Positions 51,346-59,347 of a DNA stretch of 64,000 nt are shown here, piece by piece. Positions within the stretch are counted from its first letter, which is position 1, and each line of letters begins with the position of its first letter. This DNA comes from Scatosoma sp045644545 (GTDB taxonomy: Bacteria; Bacillota; Clostridia; Christensenellales; Borkfalkiaceae): positions 19,928 to 83,927 of the forward strand of contig JAZRHC010000027.1 of the NCBI GenBank assembly GCA_045644545.1. The letters run 5' to 3'. A program made the translations under genes and the position numbers. The notes below the pieces were generated by a model, which searched no databases, was not told where the DNA came from, and saw nothing but the letters and a program-made list of their open reading frames with translations.

Positions 51346-52752
51346 TTAAATTTTTTCCACGTTGATAAGGTTGGAGTTGCCGCTCTTTCCGTTCGGCGTA
51401 CCGCCCGTAATTACGATCGTATCGCCCTTTTGCACTAGTCCGCTGTTTATCGCCGTTTTTTTGGCGAAATAGAAGAGGATATCCACGGAAGTATATTCTT
51501 CCGCAAGCGCGGGCAAAACGCCCCAACTGAGCGCTAATTTGCGGTAGGCGTGCAAGTCCGTCGTGATACCGATAATGTTGATATTCGGGCGGAATCTCGA
51601 AACCATTCGCGCCGTCGCGCCCGTACGCGTGCAAACGACGATCGCGCTCGCGTTCAAATCCTTCGCAAGAGTCGCCGCCGAGTGAGATAACGCTTCGGAG
51701 GTATTGTTGATCGAGAAACTGTCGATATATTGAATATATTGCACGTTATTTTCTGCGCGCTGAACGATTTTCGACATTGCCGCGACTGATTCCACGGGAT
51801 AGGAGCCCGCGGCGGTTTCGCCCGAAAGCATAACGGCGGAAGTACCGTCGTAAACGGCGTTCGCAACGTCGGAAATTTCCGCTCGCGTGGGGCGGGGATT
51901 ATAAATCATAGATTCGAGCATTTCCGTCGCCGTAATAACCCGTTTTCCGTGAATACGGCACTCGTCGATAATATGCTTTTGCACGTCGGGAAGCTCTTCG
52001 AACGGGATTTCTACGCCGAGGTCGCCACGTGCGACCATAATGCCGTCGCACACCTTCATAATTTCAAGAAGATTTTTCACGCCCGCGCGGTTTTCGATTT
52101 TTGCGATCAGGTCGATATGTTTGCCGCCGTGTTCCGCGAGGAAGCTTCTCGCGTCGAGCACGTCCTGCGCTTTGGAAACGAAGGAAAGCGCTACGAAATC
52201 CACGTCCTGCTCTATGCCGAATAATAAATCCGCCTTATCCTGCTCGGATAAAAATTCAAGGTGCAGCTCTTTATCGGGGAAAAACATTGATTTACGATTG
52301 GAGATAACGCCCCCGATCTCGACTACGCAGTTCACGCAAGGTTTTTCCACGCTAACGACGCGAAAAACGACGAGTCCGTTATTTAAAAGGATTTTATCAC
52401 CCGCGGTCAAATCGTCGCAAATACCCGCGTAAGAAACGCTTACCTTGGACGAATCGCCTTCTACGTCCTCCGTCGTAAAGCAAAACGAATCGCCTTCATT
52501 TAGCTCGATTTTCCCGTCTTTAAAGGTTTTAATGCGGAATTCAGGACCTTTCGTGTCGAGAAGAATAGGCAAGGGGATTTTCTTTTCCTCCCGTACGTCC
52601 TTGATCAGTTTGATCTTTTTTGCGTGATCCTCGTGCGTACCGTGGGAAAAATTCAGCCGCGCAACGTTCATACCTGCGTCCGCCATCGCGGCAATCGTTT
52701 TTTTGGAGTCGCTCGCAGGGCCGAGCGTACAAATAATTTTCGTCTTTTTCAT
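51346..52752 (-). CDS. pyk: Pyruvate kinase
   Basis: The 468-residue enzyme begins KTKIICTLGPASD and has NVARLNFSHGTHE, LDTKGPEFRI, the Lys-containing IAKIENRAGV, MVARGDLGVEIPFE and the active-site helix TATEMLESM, followed by SGETAAG. It converts PEP and ADP to pyruvate and ATP. Length fits the short form without the extra C-terminal PEP-utiliser-like domain of many Bacilli. Own promoter at 52817-52845. Confidence 0.97.
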   Translation of the reverse strand: MKKTKIICTLGPASDSKKTIAAMADAGMNVARLNFSHGTHEDHAKKIKLIKDVREEKKIPLPILLDTKGPEFRIKTFKDGKIELNEGDSFCFTTEDVEGDSSKVSVSYAGICDDLTAGDKILLNNGLVVFRVVSVEKPCVNCVVEIGGVISNRKSMFFPDKELHLEFLSEQDKADLLFGIEQDVDFVALSFVSKAQDVLDARSFLAEHGGKHIDLIAKIENRAGVKNLLEIMKVCDGIMVARGDLGVEIPFEELPDVQKHIIDECRIHGKRVITATEMLESMIYNPRPTRAEISDVANAVYDGTSAVMLSGETAAGSYPVESVAAMSKIVQRAENNVQYIQYIDSFSINNTSEALSHSAATLAKDLNASAIVVCTRTGATARMVSRFRPNINIIGITTDLHAYRKLALSWGVLPALAEEYTSVDILFYFAKKTAINSGLVQKGDTIVITGGTPNGKSGNSNLINVEKI

Positions 52753-52809
52753 AAACAGCTCCCGAAAAAATACTAAAATGGAATTTTTTATATAAAAAAT
52801 TTAAAAAAC

Positions 52810-52859
52810 TGCACCTATTTTAACATTTTTTCGAAAAAAAAGCAACAGAATCAGGTGCA
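52810..52859. repeat. Inverted repeat spanning the pyk and rnpB promoters
   Basis: TGCACCT (52810-52816) and AGGTGCA (52853-52859) are exact inverted copies 36 bp apart; they flank the pyk -10 and touch the rnpB -35. Confidence 0.5.
52817..52845 (-). promoter_or_regulatory. Promoter of pyk
   Basis: On the minus strand TTGCTT (52840-52845), 17 nt, TAAAAT (52817-52822). Confidence 0.65.
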
Positions 52860-52883
52860 TTTTTTGAAAGAAAGTGCTATAAT
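52855..52883 (+). promoter_or_regulatory. Promoter of the RNase P RNA gene
   Basis: Extended -10 TGC-TATAAT (52878-52883) with a poor -35 (GTGCAT, 52855-52860). Confidence 0.7.
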
Positions 52884-52890
52884 ATAAAAA

Positions 52891-53241
52891 GATTTGAGTT
52901 TGTTATACGGTCGCGGTGCTTTTTTAAGCAATGAGGAAAGTCCGAGCTGCATAGGACAGGGTGCCTGATAACGTCAGGTGAAGGCGACTTCAAGGAAAGT
53001 GCAACAGAAATAAACCGCAAAAGCTTTGCTTTTGTAAGGATGGAAAGGCGAGGTAAGAGCTCACCGATACCGTGGTAACACGGTATGCAATGTAAACCCC
53101 ACCCGCTGCAAGATTGGGCGTCCGTCAATAGGGCTGTCCGTCCGACGGAACGCCGTGAATATCGCTTGAGCTTATCGGCGACGATATGCCTAGATAGATG
53201 ACCGTACACGACAGAACTCGGCTTATAGACAGACTCAAATC
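52891..53241 (+). ncRNA. rnpB: RNase P RNA (probably type A)
   Basis: The conserved core GAGGAAAGTCCGAGCT near 52931 pairs late with ACAGAACTCGGCTTA near 53210; GATTTGAGTTTGT at the 5' end pairs with ACAGACTCAAATC at the 3' end to form P1; AAGGTGAAGGC-like and GTAAACCCC joining segments are present. The RNA removes 5' leaders from tRNA precursors. Confidence 0.95.
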
Positions 53242-53256
53242 CTTTGAAAATAAAGA

Positions 53257-53287
53257 GATTCCCGTATTTTCGCGGGAGTCTTTTTTG
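53257..53287 (+). terminator. Terminator of rnpB
   Basis: GATTCCCG (53257-53264) pairs with CGGGAGTC (53273-53280), then TTTTTT. Confidence 0.88.
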
Positions 53288-53299
53288 TTGCCATTATGC

Positions 53300-53358
53300 C
53301 ACGCGTAATACCTATGCGACACATAATATGTCACGCGTAATACCTATGTCTGACATAG
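53300..53358. repeat. Direct repeats and a palindrome upstream of sigK
   Basis: CACGCGTAATACCTATG occurs at 53300-53316 and 53332-53348 (32 bp apart). The second copy runs into the palindrome CTATGTC-T-GACATAG (53344-53358). The arrangement looks like a binding site for a dimeric regulator. It lies 35-100 bp before the sigma-E-like promoter. Confidence 0.65.
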
Positions 53359-53395
53359 CGAAAGGCAAAAGAAAAAGAATTTTACGAAAAATGAC

Positions 53396-53425
53396 GAATA
53401 GTACAAACTTTTCAAGGCATACGAT
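53396..53425 (+). promoter_or_regulatory. Sigma-E-like sporulation promoter of sigK
   Basis: GAATAGT (53396-53402) fits six of seven positions of the sigma-E -35 (KMATATT) and CATACGAT (53418-53425) fits seven of eight of the -10 (CATACAHT), with a 15-nt spacer. No sigma-A promoter is apparent. Confidence 0.6.
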
Positions 53426-53451
53426 AGAGCAAAAGAAAAGAGGTGAAGCGT

Positions 53452-54153
53452 ATGTTTTTGGATTTTTTGTGGTCGATTATCGGCAAGATCGTCTTTTTTA
53501 CGGGAGCGATAACGGGAAAGAATTCTTTTCCCAAGCCCCTTTCGAAGGAAGAAGAGGAAAGGTATCTCGCGCTCGTTGCCGAAGGGGATAAACAGGCGAA
53601 GGAAATATTGATCAAGCATAATATGCGCCTCGTCGCGCATATCGTAAAAAAATACGCGGGCGCGGCGGAAACGGACGATCTTTTATCCGTCGGAAGCATC
53701 GGGCTGATCAAGGCGATCGGCACGTATCGACAAGGTCACGGCACGACGCTCGCCACCTATACGGCGCGGTGTATCGAAAACGAAATTTTAATGCTGATTC
53801 GTTCGAATAAAAAACATAAAAACACGATGTCGCTCTCCGATCCCGTCGGCACGGATAAAGACGGCAACGAGCTCACGCTGATGGATCTTTTGTTCGAAAA
53901 AGAGGACGACGTGTTCGAAAAAGTCGAAAAGTCCGTTCAAAGGGAAAAACTGCTCGCGCAGATCGAAAAGATTTTAAGCGATCGGGAATATAAAGTGCTG
54001 TGCTTGCGCTACGCGTTAAAAGGCGGGATTCCCTTGCCGCAACGCGAGGTCGCCACGGTAATGAAGATTTCGCGCTCCTACATTTCACGCATTGAAAAAC
54101 GCGCGGTGGAACGACTCCGAAAGCACCTTCGCGCGGAAGATTTTTTCGAATAA
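53452..54153 (+). CDS. sigK: Sporulation sigma factor sigma-K
   Basis: The 233-residue sigma factor has a hydrophobic N-terminal stretch (FLDFLWSIIGKIVFFTG) like the membrane-held pro-sequence of pro-sigma-K, then NSFPKPLSKEEEERYLALVA, NMRLVAHIVKKY (region 2.1), TYTARCIENEILM (2.4) and a C-terminal HTH VMKISRSYISRIEKRAVERL. It closely resembles Bacillus SigK and is uninterrupted, with no skin-type element. In Bacillus it drives late mother-cell genes after proteolytic release. The ATG at 53452 is preferred over GTG at 53443 because AGAGG lies 8 nt upstream. Its presence implies that the organism, or a recent ancestor, sporulates. Confidence 0.9.
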   Translation: MFLDFLWSIIGKIVFFTGAITGKNSFPKPLSKEEEERYLALVAEGDKQAKEILIKHNMRLVAHIVKKYAGAAETDDLLSVGSIGLIKAIGTYRQGHGTTLATYTARCIENEILMLIRSNKKHKNTMSLSDPVGTDKDGNELTLMDLLFEKEDDVFEKVEKSVQREKLLAQIEKILSDREYKVLCLRYALKGGIPLPQREVATVMKISRSYISRIEKRAVERLRKHLRAEDFFE

Positions 54154-54174
54154 TAAACTTCAATAATAAGCCCC

Positions 54175-54212
54175 AAAAAGCGCGCCGAGAGGCGCGTTTT
54201 CCGCGCTTTTTG
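54175..54212 (+). terminator. Terminator after sigK
   Basis: AAAAAGCGCG and CGCGCTTTTT form the outer stem, with an alternative inner hairpin GCGCGCC-gaga-GGCGCG. Confidence 0.75.
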
Positions 54213-54275
54213 CTTTTCTTATAGAAAAAAAGGAAAAAATTTCATAAAAAACCCTCGAAAAAGGGGCTTGCGCAC

Positions 54276-54304
54276 TTGAAAAATTTTTTTGAATGTGTTA
54301 TACT
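54276..54304 (+). promoter_or_regulatory. Promoter of the GGGtGRT operon
   Basis: TTGAAA (54276-54281), 17 nt, extended -10 TGT-TATACT (54299-54304). Confidence 0.75.
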
Positions 54305-54383
54305 ATATTCGGCTCGTTGCGGTTTGGACAAGCAACCGCGCGGCTCAAAACTTGAGAAAAAATAATTTTTGGAGGAATTCGTA

Positions 54384-55094
54384 ATGACAATATCGTCAGA
54401 AGTTCAACAGATGTTCTGCGTAGCAAAAGGCGCAGGCGTCGCGCGTCACCAAAACGCCGCTATTCCCGAAGAAGGCAAATGGATTCACGCGAAAGAAATC
54501 AAAGACATCAGCGGTTTTACGCACGGTGTCGGCTGGTGTGCGCCTCAGCAAGGCGCGTGCAAACTCTCTTTGAATATCAAAGAGGGGATTATTCAGGAAG
54601 CGCTCGTGGAAACGATCGGCTGTTCGGGTATGACCCACTCAGCGGCTATGGCTGCGGAAATCCTTCCCGGCAAAACGCCTTTGGAAGCGCTTAACACCGA
54701 CCTCGTTTGCGACGCGATCAACACCGCAATGAGAGAACTCTTCCTGCAAATCGTATACGGCCGTTCGCAGTCTGCGTTCTCCGACGACGGGCTTTCTATC
54801 GGCGCGGGTCTTGAAGACCTCGGTAAAGGACACCGTTCGCAGGTCGGCACGATGTATTCCACCCTTGAAAAGGGCGTGAGATACCTCGAAATGGCGGAAG
54901 GCTACGTCACCCGCCTCGCGCTCGACGCAAACAACGAAGTAATCGGCTACGAATTCGTTTCGCTCGGCAAAATGACCGATTTCATTAAGAAAGGCTTAGA
55001 ACCCAACGAAGCGTACGCGAAAGCGATGGGACACTACGGCAGATTCTCTGCCGAACAGGGCGCGGTGAAATTCATCGATCCCCGTAAGGAATAA
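54384..55094 (+). CDS. Partner of GGGtGRT protein (NifU-like scaffold-type protein)
   Basis: The 236-residue protein starts MTISSEVQQMFCVAKG (ATG 54384, GGAGG 9 nt upstream). It contains ETIGCSGMTHSAAMAAEILP, a Cys-containing segment that resembles NifU-type iron-sulfur scaffolds, and conserved Cys at GWCAPQQGAC. In Clostridia it is found directly before a GGGtGRT protein and is often annotated as an iron-sulfur scaffold protein; I cannot confirm that function. Confidence 0.75.
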   Translation: MTISSEVQQMFCVAKGAGVARHQNAAIPEEGKWIHAKEIKDISGFTHGVGWCAPQQGACKLSLNIKEGIIQEALVETIGCSGMTHSAAMAAEILPGKTPLEALNTDLVCDAINTAMRELFLQIVYGRSQSAFSDDGLSIGAGLEDLGKGHRSQVGTMYSTLEKGVRYLEMAEGYVTRLALDANNEVIGYEFVSLGKMTDFIKKGLEPNEAYAKAMGHYGRFSAEQGAVKFIDPRKE

Positions 55095-55111
55095 TAGAGG
55101 AGGACAAGCAA

Positions 55112-56113
55112 ATGGCATTATTTGAAGGTTACGAAAGAAGAATCGAAAAAATCAACGGCGTGCTCGCCGAATACGGTATCTCTTCCGTTGAAGAATGTAA
55201 AGAAATTTGCCTTGCGAAAGGCGTTGACTGCGATAAAATCGTAAGAGGCACGCAGCCTATCTGCTTCGAAAACGCAGTTTGGGCATACACGGTCGGCGCG
55301 GCGATCGCGATCAAAAAAGGTTGCGTAAAGGCGGCTGACGCGGCGGCAGCAATCGGTATCGGTTTGCAAGCGTTCTGTATCCCCGGCTCGGTTGCGCAAA
55401 ACCGTTTGGTAGGGCTTGGGCACGGCAACTTGGGCGAAATGCTCCTTTCCGAAAGCACCGAATGTTTCTGCTTCCTTGCAGGTCACGAATCCTTCGCGGC
55501 GGCAGAAGGCGCAATCTCGATCGCGCAGAACGCGAACAAGGTTAGAAAGAATCCGCTCCGCGTTATTTTGAACGGTCTTGGTAAAGACGCGGCGTATATC
55601 ATTTCCAGAATCAACGGCTTCACCTTCGTGGAAACGGAATTCGACCACGCGAGCGAAACGGTGAAGGTCGTCTACGAAAAGGCGTTCTCCGACGGTCCTC
55701 GTGCGAAGGTTAAGTGCTACGGCGCAGATTCCGTATCCGAAGGCGTTGCGATTATGAAGCTCGAAAACGTAGGCGTTTCCATCACGGGTAACTCCACGAA
55801 CCCTACCCGCTTCCAGCATCCCGTTGCAGGCACGTACAAGAAATGGTGCACCGAAAACGGCGTGAAATACTTCTCCGTTGCTTCGGGCGGCGGTACGGGC
55901 AGAACGCTCCACCCCGACAATATGGCGGCAGGTCCTGCTTCCTACGGTATGACGGATACGATGGGCAGAATGCACTCCGACGCACAGTTCGCAGGTTCGT
56001 CGTCCGTGCCCGCGCACGTTGAAATGATGGGCTTAATCGGTATGGGTAATAACCCTATGGTCGGCGCGACGGTAGCGGTAGCGGTTGCGGTTGAAGAAGC
56101 GATGAAAGCGTAA
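55112..56113 (+). CDS. GGGtGRT family protein
   Basis: The 333-residue protein carries the name-giving motif SGGGTGRTLHPDNMAAGPAS near residue 255, with ITGNSTNPTRFQHPVAGTYK before it and several conserved Cys (VEECKEICLAKGVDC near 26-41, STECFCFLAGHESF near 115). The family has no known reaction. It is co-transcribed with the preceding gene at 17 nt spacing with an AGGAGG site, and the strong promoter suggests abundant expression. Confidence 0.88.
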   Translation: MALFEGYERRIEKINGVLAEYGISSVEECKEICLAKGVDCDKIVRGTQPICFENAVWAYTVGAAIAIKKGCVKAADAAAAIGIGLQAFCIPGSVAQNRLVGLGHGNLGEMLLSESTECFCFLAGHESFAAAEGAISIAQNANKVRKNPLRVILNGLGKDAAYIISRINGFTFVETEFDHASETVKVVYEKAFSDGPRAKVKCYGADSVSEGVAIMKLENVGVSITGNSTNPTRFQHPVAGTYKKWCTENGVKYFSVASGGGTGRTLHPDNMAAGPASYGMTDTMGRMHSDAQFAGSSSVPAHVEMMGLIGMGNNPMVGATVAVAVAVEEAMKA

Positions 56114-56138
56114 AAAATAAAGGATTATAAGAAAATTT

Positions 56139-56177
56139 AAGGACTTCTAAATTAAGGTTTGGGAGTCCTTATTTTTT
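56139..56177 (+). terminator. Terminator of the GGGtGRT operon
   Basis: AAGGACT (56139-56145) pairs with AGTCCTT (56164-56170), followed by ATTTTTTG. The stretch 56178-56400 that follows is AT-rich with a direct repeat AAAGGCTTAAAAAA and no gene that I can see. Confidence 0.82.
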
Positions 56178-56400
56178 GTCAAAATTCGGTTCTTTCTTTA
56201 ATTTTTTATTAGAGATTTCTTTTCGAAGAATTTTTCCGTTCGCGTGTTTGGCTAAAAGGCTTAAAAAAAAGGCTTAAAAAATCGTTGATATTCGTTTTTT
56301 TTATCCTTAAAAGGGGAAATTTGGAAGAATTATCTGCTGTTTCAATTGAAAACCCTTGTGAAAAAAGTGTTTTTGAAAAATTATGGTATAAGTTTTTTCT

Positions 56401-56532
56401 ATACAAGATATTGTGTTCAAGTCCTTGACTTTACCACAATATATGCTATAATAGTATAGCACGGATAATAAAAACACAAGATATTGTGCTTTACCTTGAT
56501 AAAATTTTAAGAAAAAACACAAGATATTGTGT
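56401..56532 (+). promoter_or_regulatory. Promoter and three NrdR boxes of the nrdDG operon
   Basis: Three copies of the core ACAAGATATTGTG occur at 56401-56416, 56474-56489 and 56517-56532, each a 16-bp near-palindrome fitting the NrdR consensus ACACwATATATwGTGT closely. Between them lies a promoter: TTGACT (56425-56430), 16 nt, TGC-TATAAT (56447-56452). NrdR with bound dATP/ATP would repress nrdDG. Confidence 0.82.
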
Positions 56533-56585
56533 GAAAGAGATAGAAAAGAGACTTACGAAAGAAGAAAAGACGAGGAGGAGCAGTT

Positions 56586-58760
56586 ATGAAGATTATTAAA
56601 AGAAGCGGACAGGAAGTAGTATTTGATAAGGAGAAGATCGCAGACGCTATCCGCAAGGCAAACAACGAGGTTGCAGAACGCGACCGCATTTCGGAAGGGG
56701 CGTTGAACGCCATCGTCGACGTGGTGACGGAGCAGTGCGCTAATTTAGGGCGCTCGCCGCACGTTGAGGAAATCCAAGATATGGTGGAAAATCGCCTGAT
56801 GGCGACTCTTTGTTTTGCGCTTGCGAGAAAATATATTACCTACCGTTACACCCGCGCCCTCGTTCGTAAATCGAATACGACGGACGCGCAGATCCTCACG
56901 CTGATCGAAAGCACGAACGAAGAAGTCAAGCAGGAAAATTCCAATAAGAACCCGACGGTCAACAGCGTACAGCGCGATTATATGGCAGGGGAAGTTTCCA
57001 AGGACTTGACCCGTCGTATCCTTTTGCCCGACGATATCGTCGCGGCGCACGATCAAGGGCTTATCCATTTCCACGACGCCGACTATTTCGCGCAACATAT
57101 GCACAATTGCGACCTCGTCAATTTGGAAGATATGCTTCAAAACGGCACGGTGATTTCGGGTACGCTGATCGAAAAGCCGCACAGTTTTTCCACGGCGTGC
57201 AATATCGCTACGCAGATTATCGCGCAGGTCGCTTCTAATCAATACGGCGGACAGAGCATTTCGCTTACTCACCTCGCGCCCTTCGTGGAAATCAGCCGTC
57301 AGAAGATCCGCAAGGAGGTTGCCGTCGAGCTCGGCACGGTGGGGATCACCGACGAAAAGCAAATCGCGGCGATCGCCGAAAAACGCCTTCGCGACGAAAT
57401 CGGCAGGGGGATTCAAACGATTCAGTATCAAGTCGTCACCTTGCTCACGACGAACGGTCAAGCGCCGTTCGTAACGGTGTTTATGTATTTGAACGAAGCG
57501 CGCAACGAGCAAGAAAAAGCCGACCTCGCGCTCATTATCGAAGAAACCTTGCGCCAGCGTATCCGCGGGGTGAAGAACGAATCGGGCGTTTGGATCACGC
57601 CTGCGTTCCCCAAGCTTATCTACGTTCTCGAACCGGATAATATTTCCGAAGAACAGCCGTATTGGTATTTGACCGAGCTTGCCGCGAAATGTACGGCAAA
57701 GCGTATGGTTCCCGATTATATCTCCGAAAAGAAAATGATTGAATTCAAGGTGGATAAGAACGGCGAAGGACATTGTTTCACCTGTATGGGTTGCCGCAGC
57801 TTCTTAACGCCTTACGTCGGCGACAACGTCAAGCCGAAATACTACGGCAGTTTTAATCAAGGCGTCGTTACGATTAACCTCGTTGACGTCGCGCTCTCCT
57901 CGGGAAAGGACGAGCAAAAATTCTGGAAGATTTTCGACGAGCGGCTCGAACTTTGTTACCGCGCGTTGATGCACAGGCACAACCGTCTTTTGGGCACGCT
58001 TTCCGACGCCGCGCCTATTCTTTGGCAATACGGCGCGCTTGCGCGCCTTGAAAAGGGCGAAAAGATCGATAAGCTTTTATTCGGCGGATATTCCACGATC
58101 TCGCTCGGCTATGCAGGGCTTTACGAATGTGTGAAATATATGACGGGCAAATCGCATACCGACGAAGAATCCAAGCCGTTTGCGCTCGCCGTGATGCAAC
58201 GTATGAACGACAAGTGCAAGGAATGGAAGGAAAAGGAAAATATTGATTTCTCGCTCTACGGCACGCCGCTTGAAAGCACGACTTATAAATTCTCCAAGTG
58301 CTTGCAAAAGCGGTTCGGGATCATTGAAGGCGTAACGGATAAGAGCTATATTACGAACAGCTATCACGTTCACGTTACCGAGGAGATCGACGCGTTCACC
58401 AAGCTCAAATTCGAAAGCGAATTCCAGCAGCTTTCGCCCGGCGGTGCGATTTCCTACGTTGAAGTTCCGAATATGCAGGATAATATCCCTGCGGTGCTTT
58501 CCGTAATGAAATTTATTTACGAAAATATTATGTACGCGGAATTGAACACCAAGAGCGATTATTGCCAAGTTTGCGGCTACGACGGGGAAATTCAGATCAA
58601 AACGGAAGAAGGAAACAAGCTCGTTTGGGAATGCCCGCATTGTAAAAACCGCGATCAGGCGAAAATGAACGTGGCAAGGCGTACCTGCGGTTATATCGGA
58701 ACGCAGTATTGGAATCAGGGCAGAACGCAGGAAATCAAAGACAGAGTTCTGCACCTTTGA
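56586..58760 (+). CDS. nrdD: Anaerobic ribonucleoside-triphosphate reductase
   Basis: The 724-residue enzyme has an N-terminal ATP cone (IIKRSGQEVVFDKEKIADAI), the RNR core, a C-terminal zinc site (CQVCGY and CPHC) and the glycyl-radical loop RRTCGYIGTQYWNQGR, where Gly702 in CGY is the predicted radical. It makes deoxyribonucleotides without oxygen. AGGAGG precedes the start. Operon with the activase nrdG, under three NrdR boxes. Confidence 0.97.
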   Translation: MKIIKRSGQEVVFDKEKIADAIRKANNEVAERDRISEGALNAIVDVVTEQCANLGRSPHVEEIQDMVENRLMATLCFALARKYITYRYTRALVRKSNTTDAQILTLIESTNEEVKQENSNKNPTVNSVQRDYMAGEVSKDLTRRILLPDDIVAAHDQGLIHFHDADYFAQHMHNCDLVNLEDMLQNGTVISGTLIEKPHSFSTACNIATQIIAQVASNQYGGQSISLTHLAPFVEISRQKIRKEVAVELGTVGITDEKQIAAIAEKRLRDEIGRGIQTIQYQVVTLLTTNGQAPFVTVFMYLNEARNEQEKADLALIIEETLRQRIRGVKNESGVWITPAFPKLIYVLEPDNISEEQPYWYLTELAAKCTAKRMVPDYISEKKMIEFKVDKNGEGHCFTCMGCRSFLTPYVGDNVKPKYYGSFNQGVVTINLVDVALSSGKDEQKFWKIFDERLELCYRALMHRHNRLLGTLSDAAPILWQYGALARLEKGEKIDKLLFGGYSTISLGYAGLYECVKYMTGKSHTDEESKPFALAVMQRMNDKCKEWKEKENIDFSLYGTPLESTTYKFSKCLQKRFGIIEGVTDKSYITNSYHVHVTEEIDAFTKLKFESEFQQLSPGGAISYVEVPNMQDNIPAVLSVMKFIYENIMYAELNTKSDYCQVCGYDGEIQIKTEEGNKLVWECPHCKNRDQAKMNVARRTCGYIGTQYWNQGRTQEIKDRVLHL

Positions 58761-58766
58761 TAGAGT

Positions 58767-59294
58767 ATGAATTACGCAACCGTTAAATGGTGCGATATCG
58801 CGAACGGGGAGGGGGTACGGATCTCCCTTTTCGTTTCGGGGTGTACGCATCGCTGTAAAAATTGCTTCAACGAGATCGCGTGGGATTTTTCCTACGGAGA
58901 GCTTTTCGACCAAAAAATACAAGAAAAAATTCTTAACGAATTGGGGTCGGGGTATATTGCGGGGCTTTCCCTTCTGGGAGGCGAGCCGCTTGAACCCGAA
59001 AACCAAAAAGCGCTTCTTCCGTTCGTGCGAGAAGTCAAAAAACGTTATCCGCAAAAAACGATTTGGTGCTATACGGGCTTCGTGCTCGACGAGAAAACGG
59101 GCGAGCTTACGGCAACGCATAAAAACACGCCCGATACGAAAGAACTCATTTCTCTTTTCGATATCCTCGTTGACGGACCGTTCGTCGAGGAATTGAAAGA
59201 TATTCGCTTGAAATTCCGTGGGTCGTCCAATCAAAGGGTGATCGACGTGCAAAAAACGCTGAAAGAGAAAAAATGCGTTTTGTATTTGGATTGA
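58767..59294 (+). CDS. nrdG: Anaerobic RNR activating radical-SAM protein
   Basis: The 175-residue protein has the radical-SAM cluster motif CTHRCKNC (C-x3-C-x2-C) at about residue 28 and GLSLLGGEPLEPENQK, both typical of NrdG. It uses SAM and a 4Fe-4S cluster to make the glycyl radical on NrdD. It starts 6 nt after nrdD and has no clear ribosome binding site, so coupling with nrdD is likely. Confidence 0.95.
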   Translation: MNYATVKWCDIANGEGVRISLFVSGCTHRCKNCFNEIAWDFSYGELFDQKIQEKILNELGSGYIAGLSLLGGEPLEPENQKALLPFVREVKKRYPQKTIWCYTGFVLDEKTGELTATHKNTPDTKELISLFDILVDGPFVEELKDIRLKFRGSSNQRVIDVQKTLKEKKCVLYLD

Positions 59295-59321
59295 ATGAGG
59301 AAAACTCCCGCCGCATATAAT
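59291..59321 (+). promoter_or_regulatory. Promoter-like hexamers inside the nrdG terminator
   Basis: TATAAT (59316-59321) sits in the hairpin, with a possible TTGAAT (59291-59296) 19 nt upstream. The ATG of the next gene is at 59327, 6 nt after the -10. Confidence 0.5.
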
Positions 59322-59347
59322 AGGGTATGCGCACGGGAGTTTTTAAA
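59301..59347 (+). terminator. Terminator of nrdDG enclosing the next gene's start
   Basis: AAAACTCCCG (59301-59310) pairs with CGGGAGTTTT (59334-59343), and an inner CGCATA/TATGCG pair extends the stem; T-run follows. The ATG at 59327 lies within the right arm. Confidence 0.75.
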
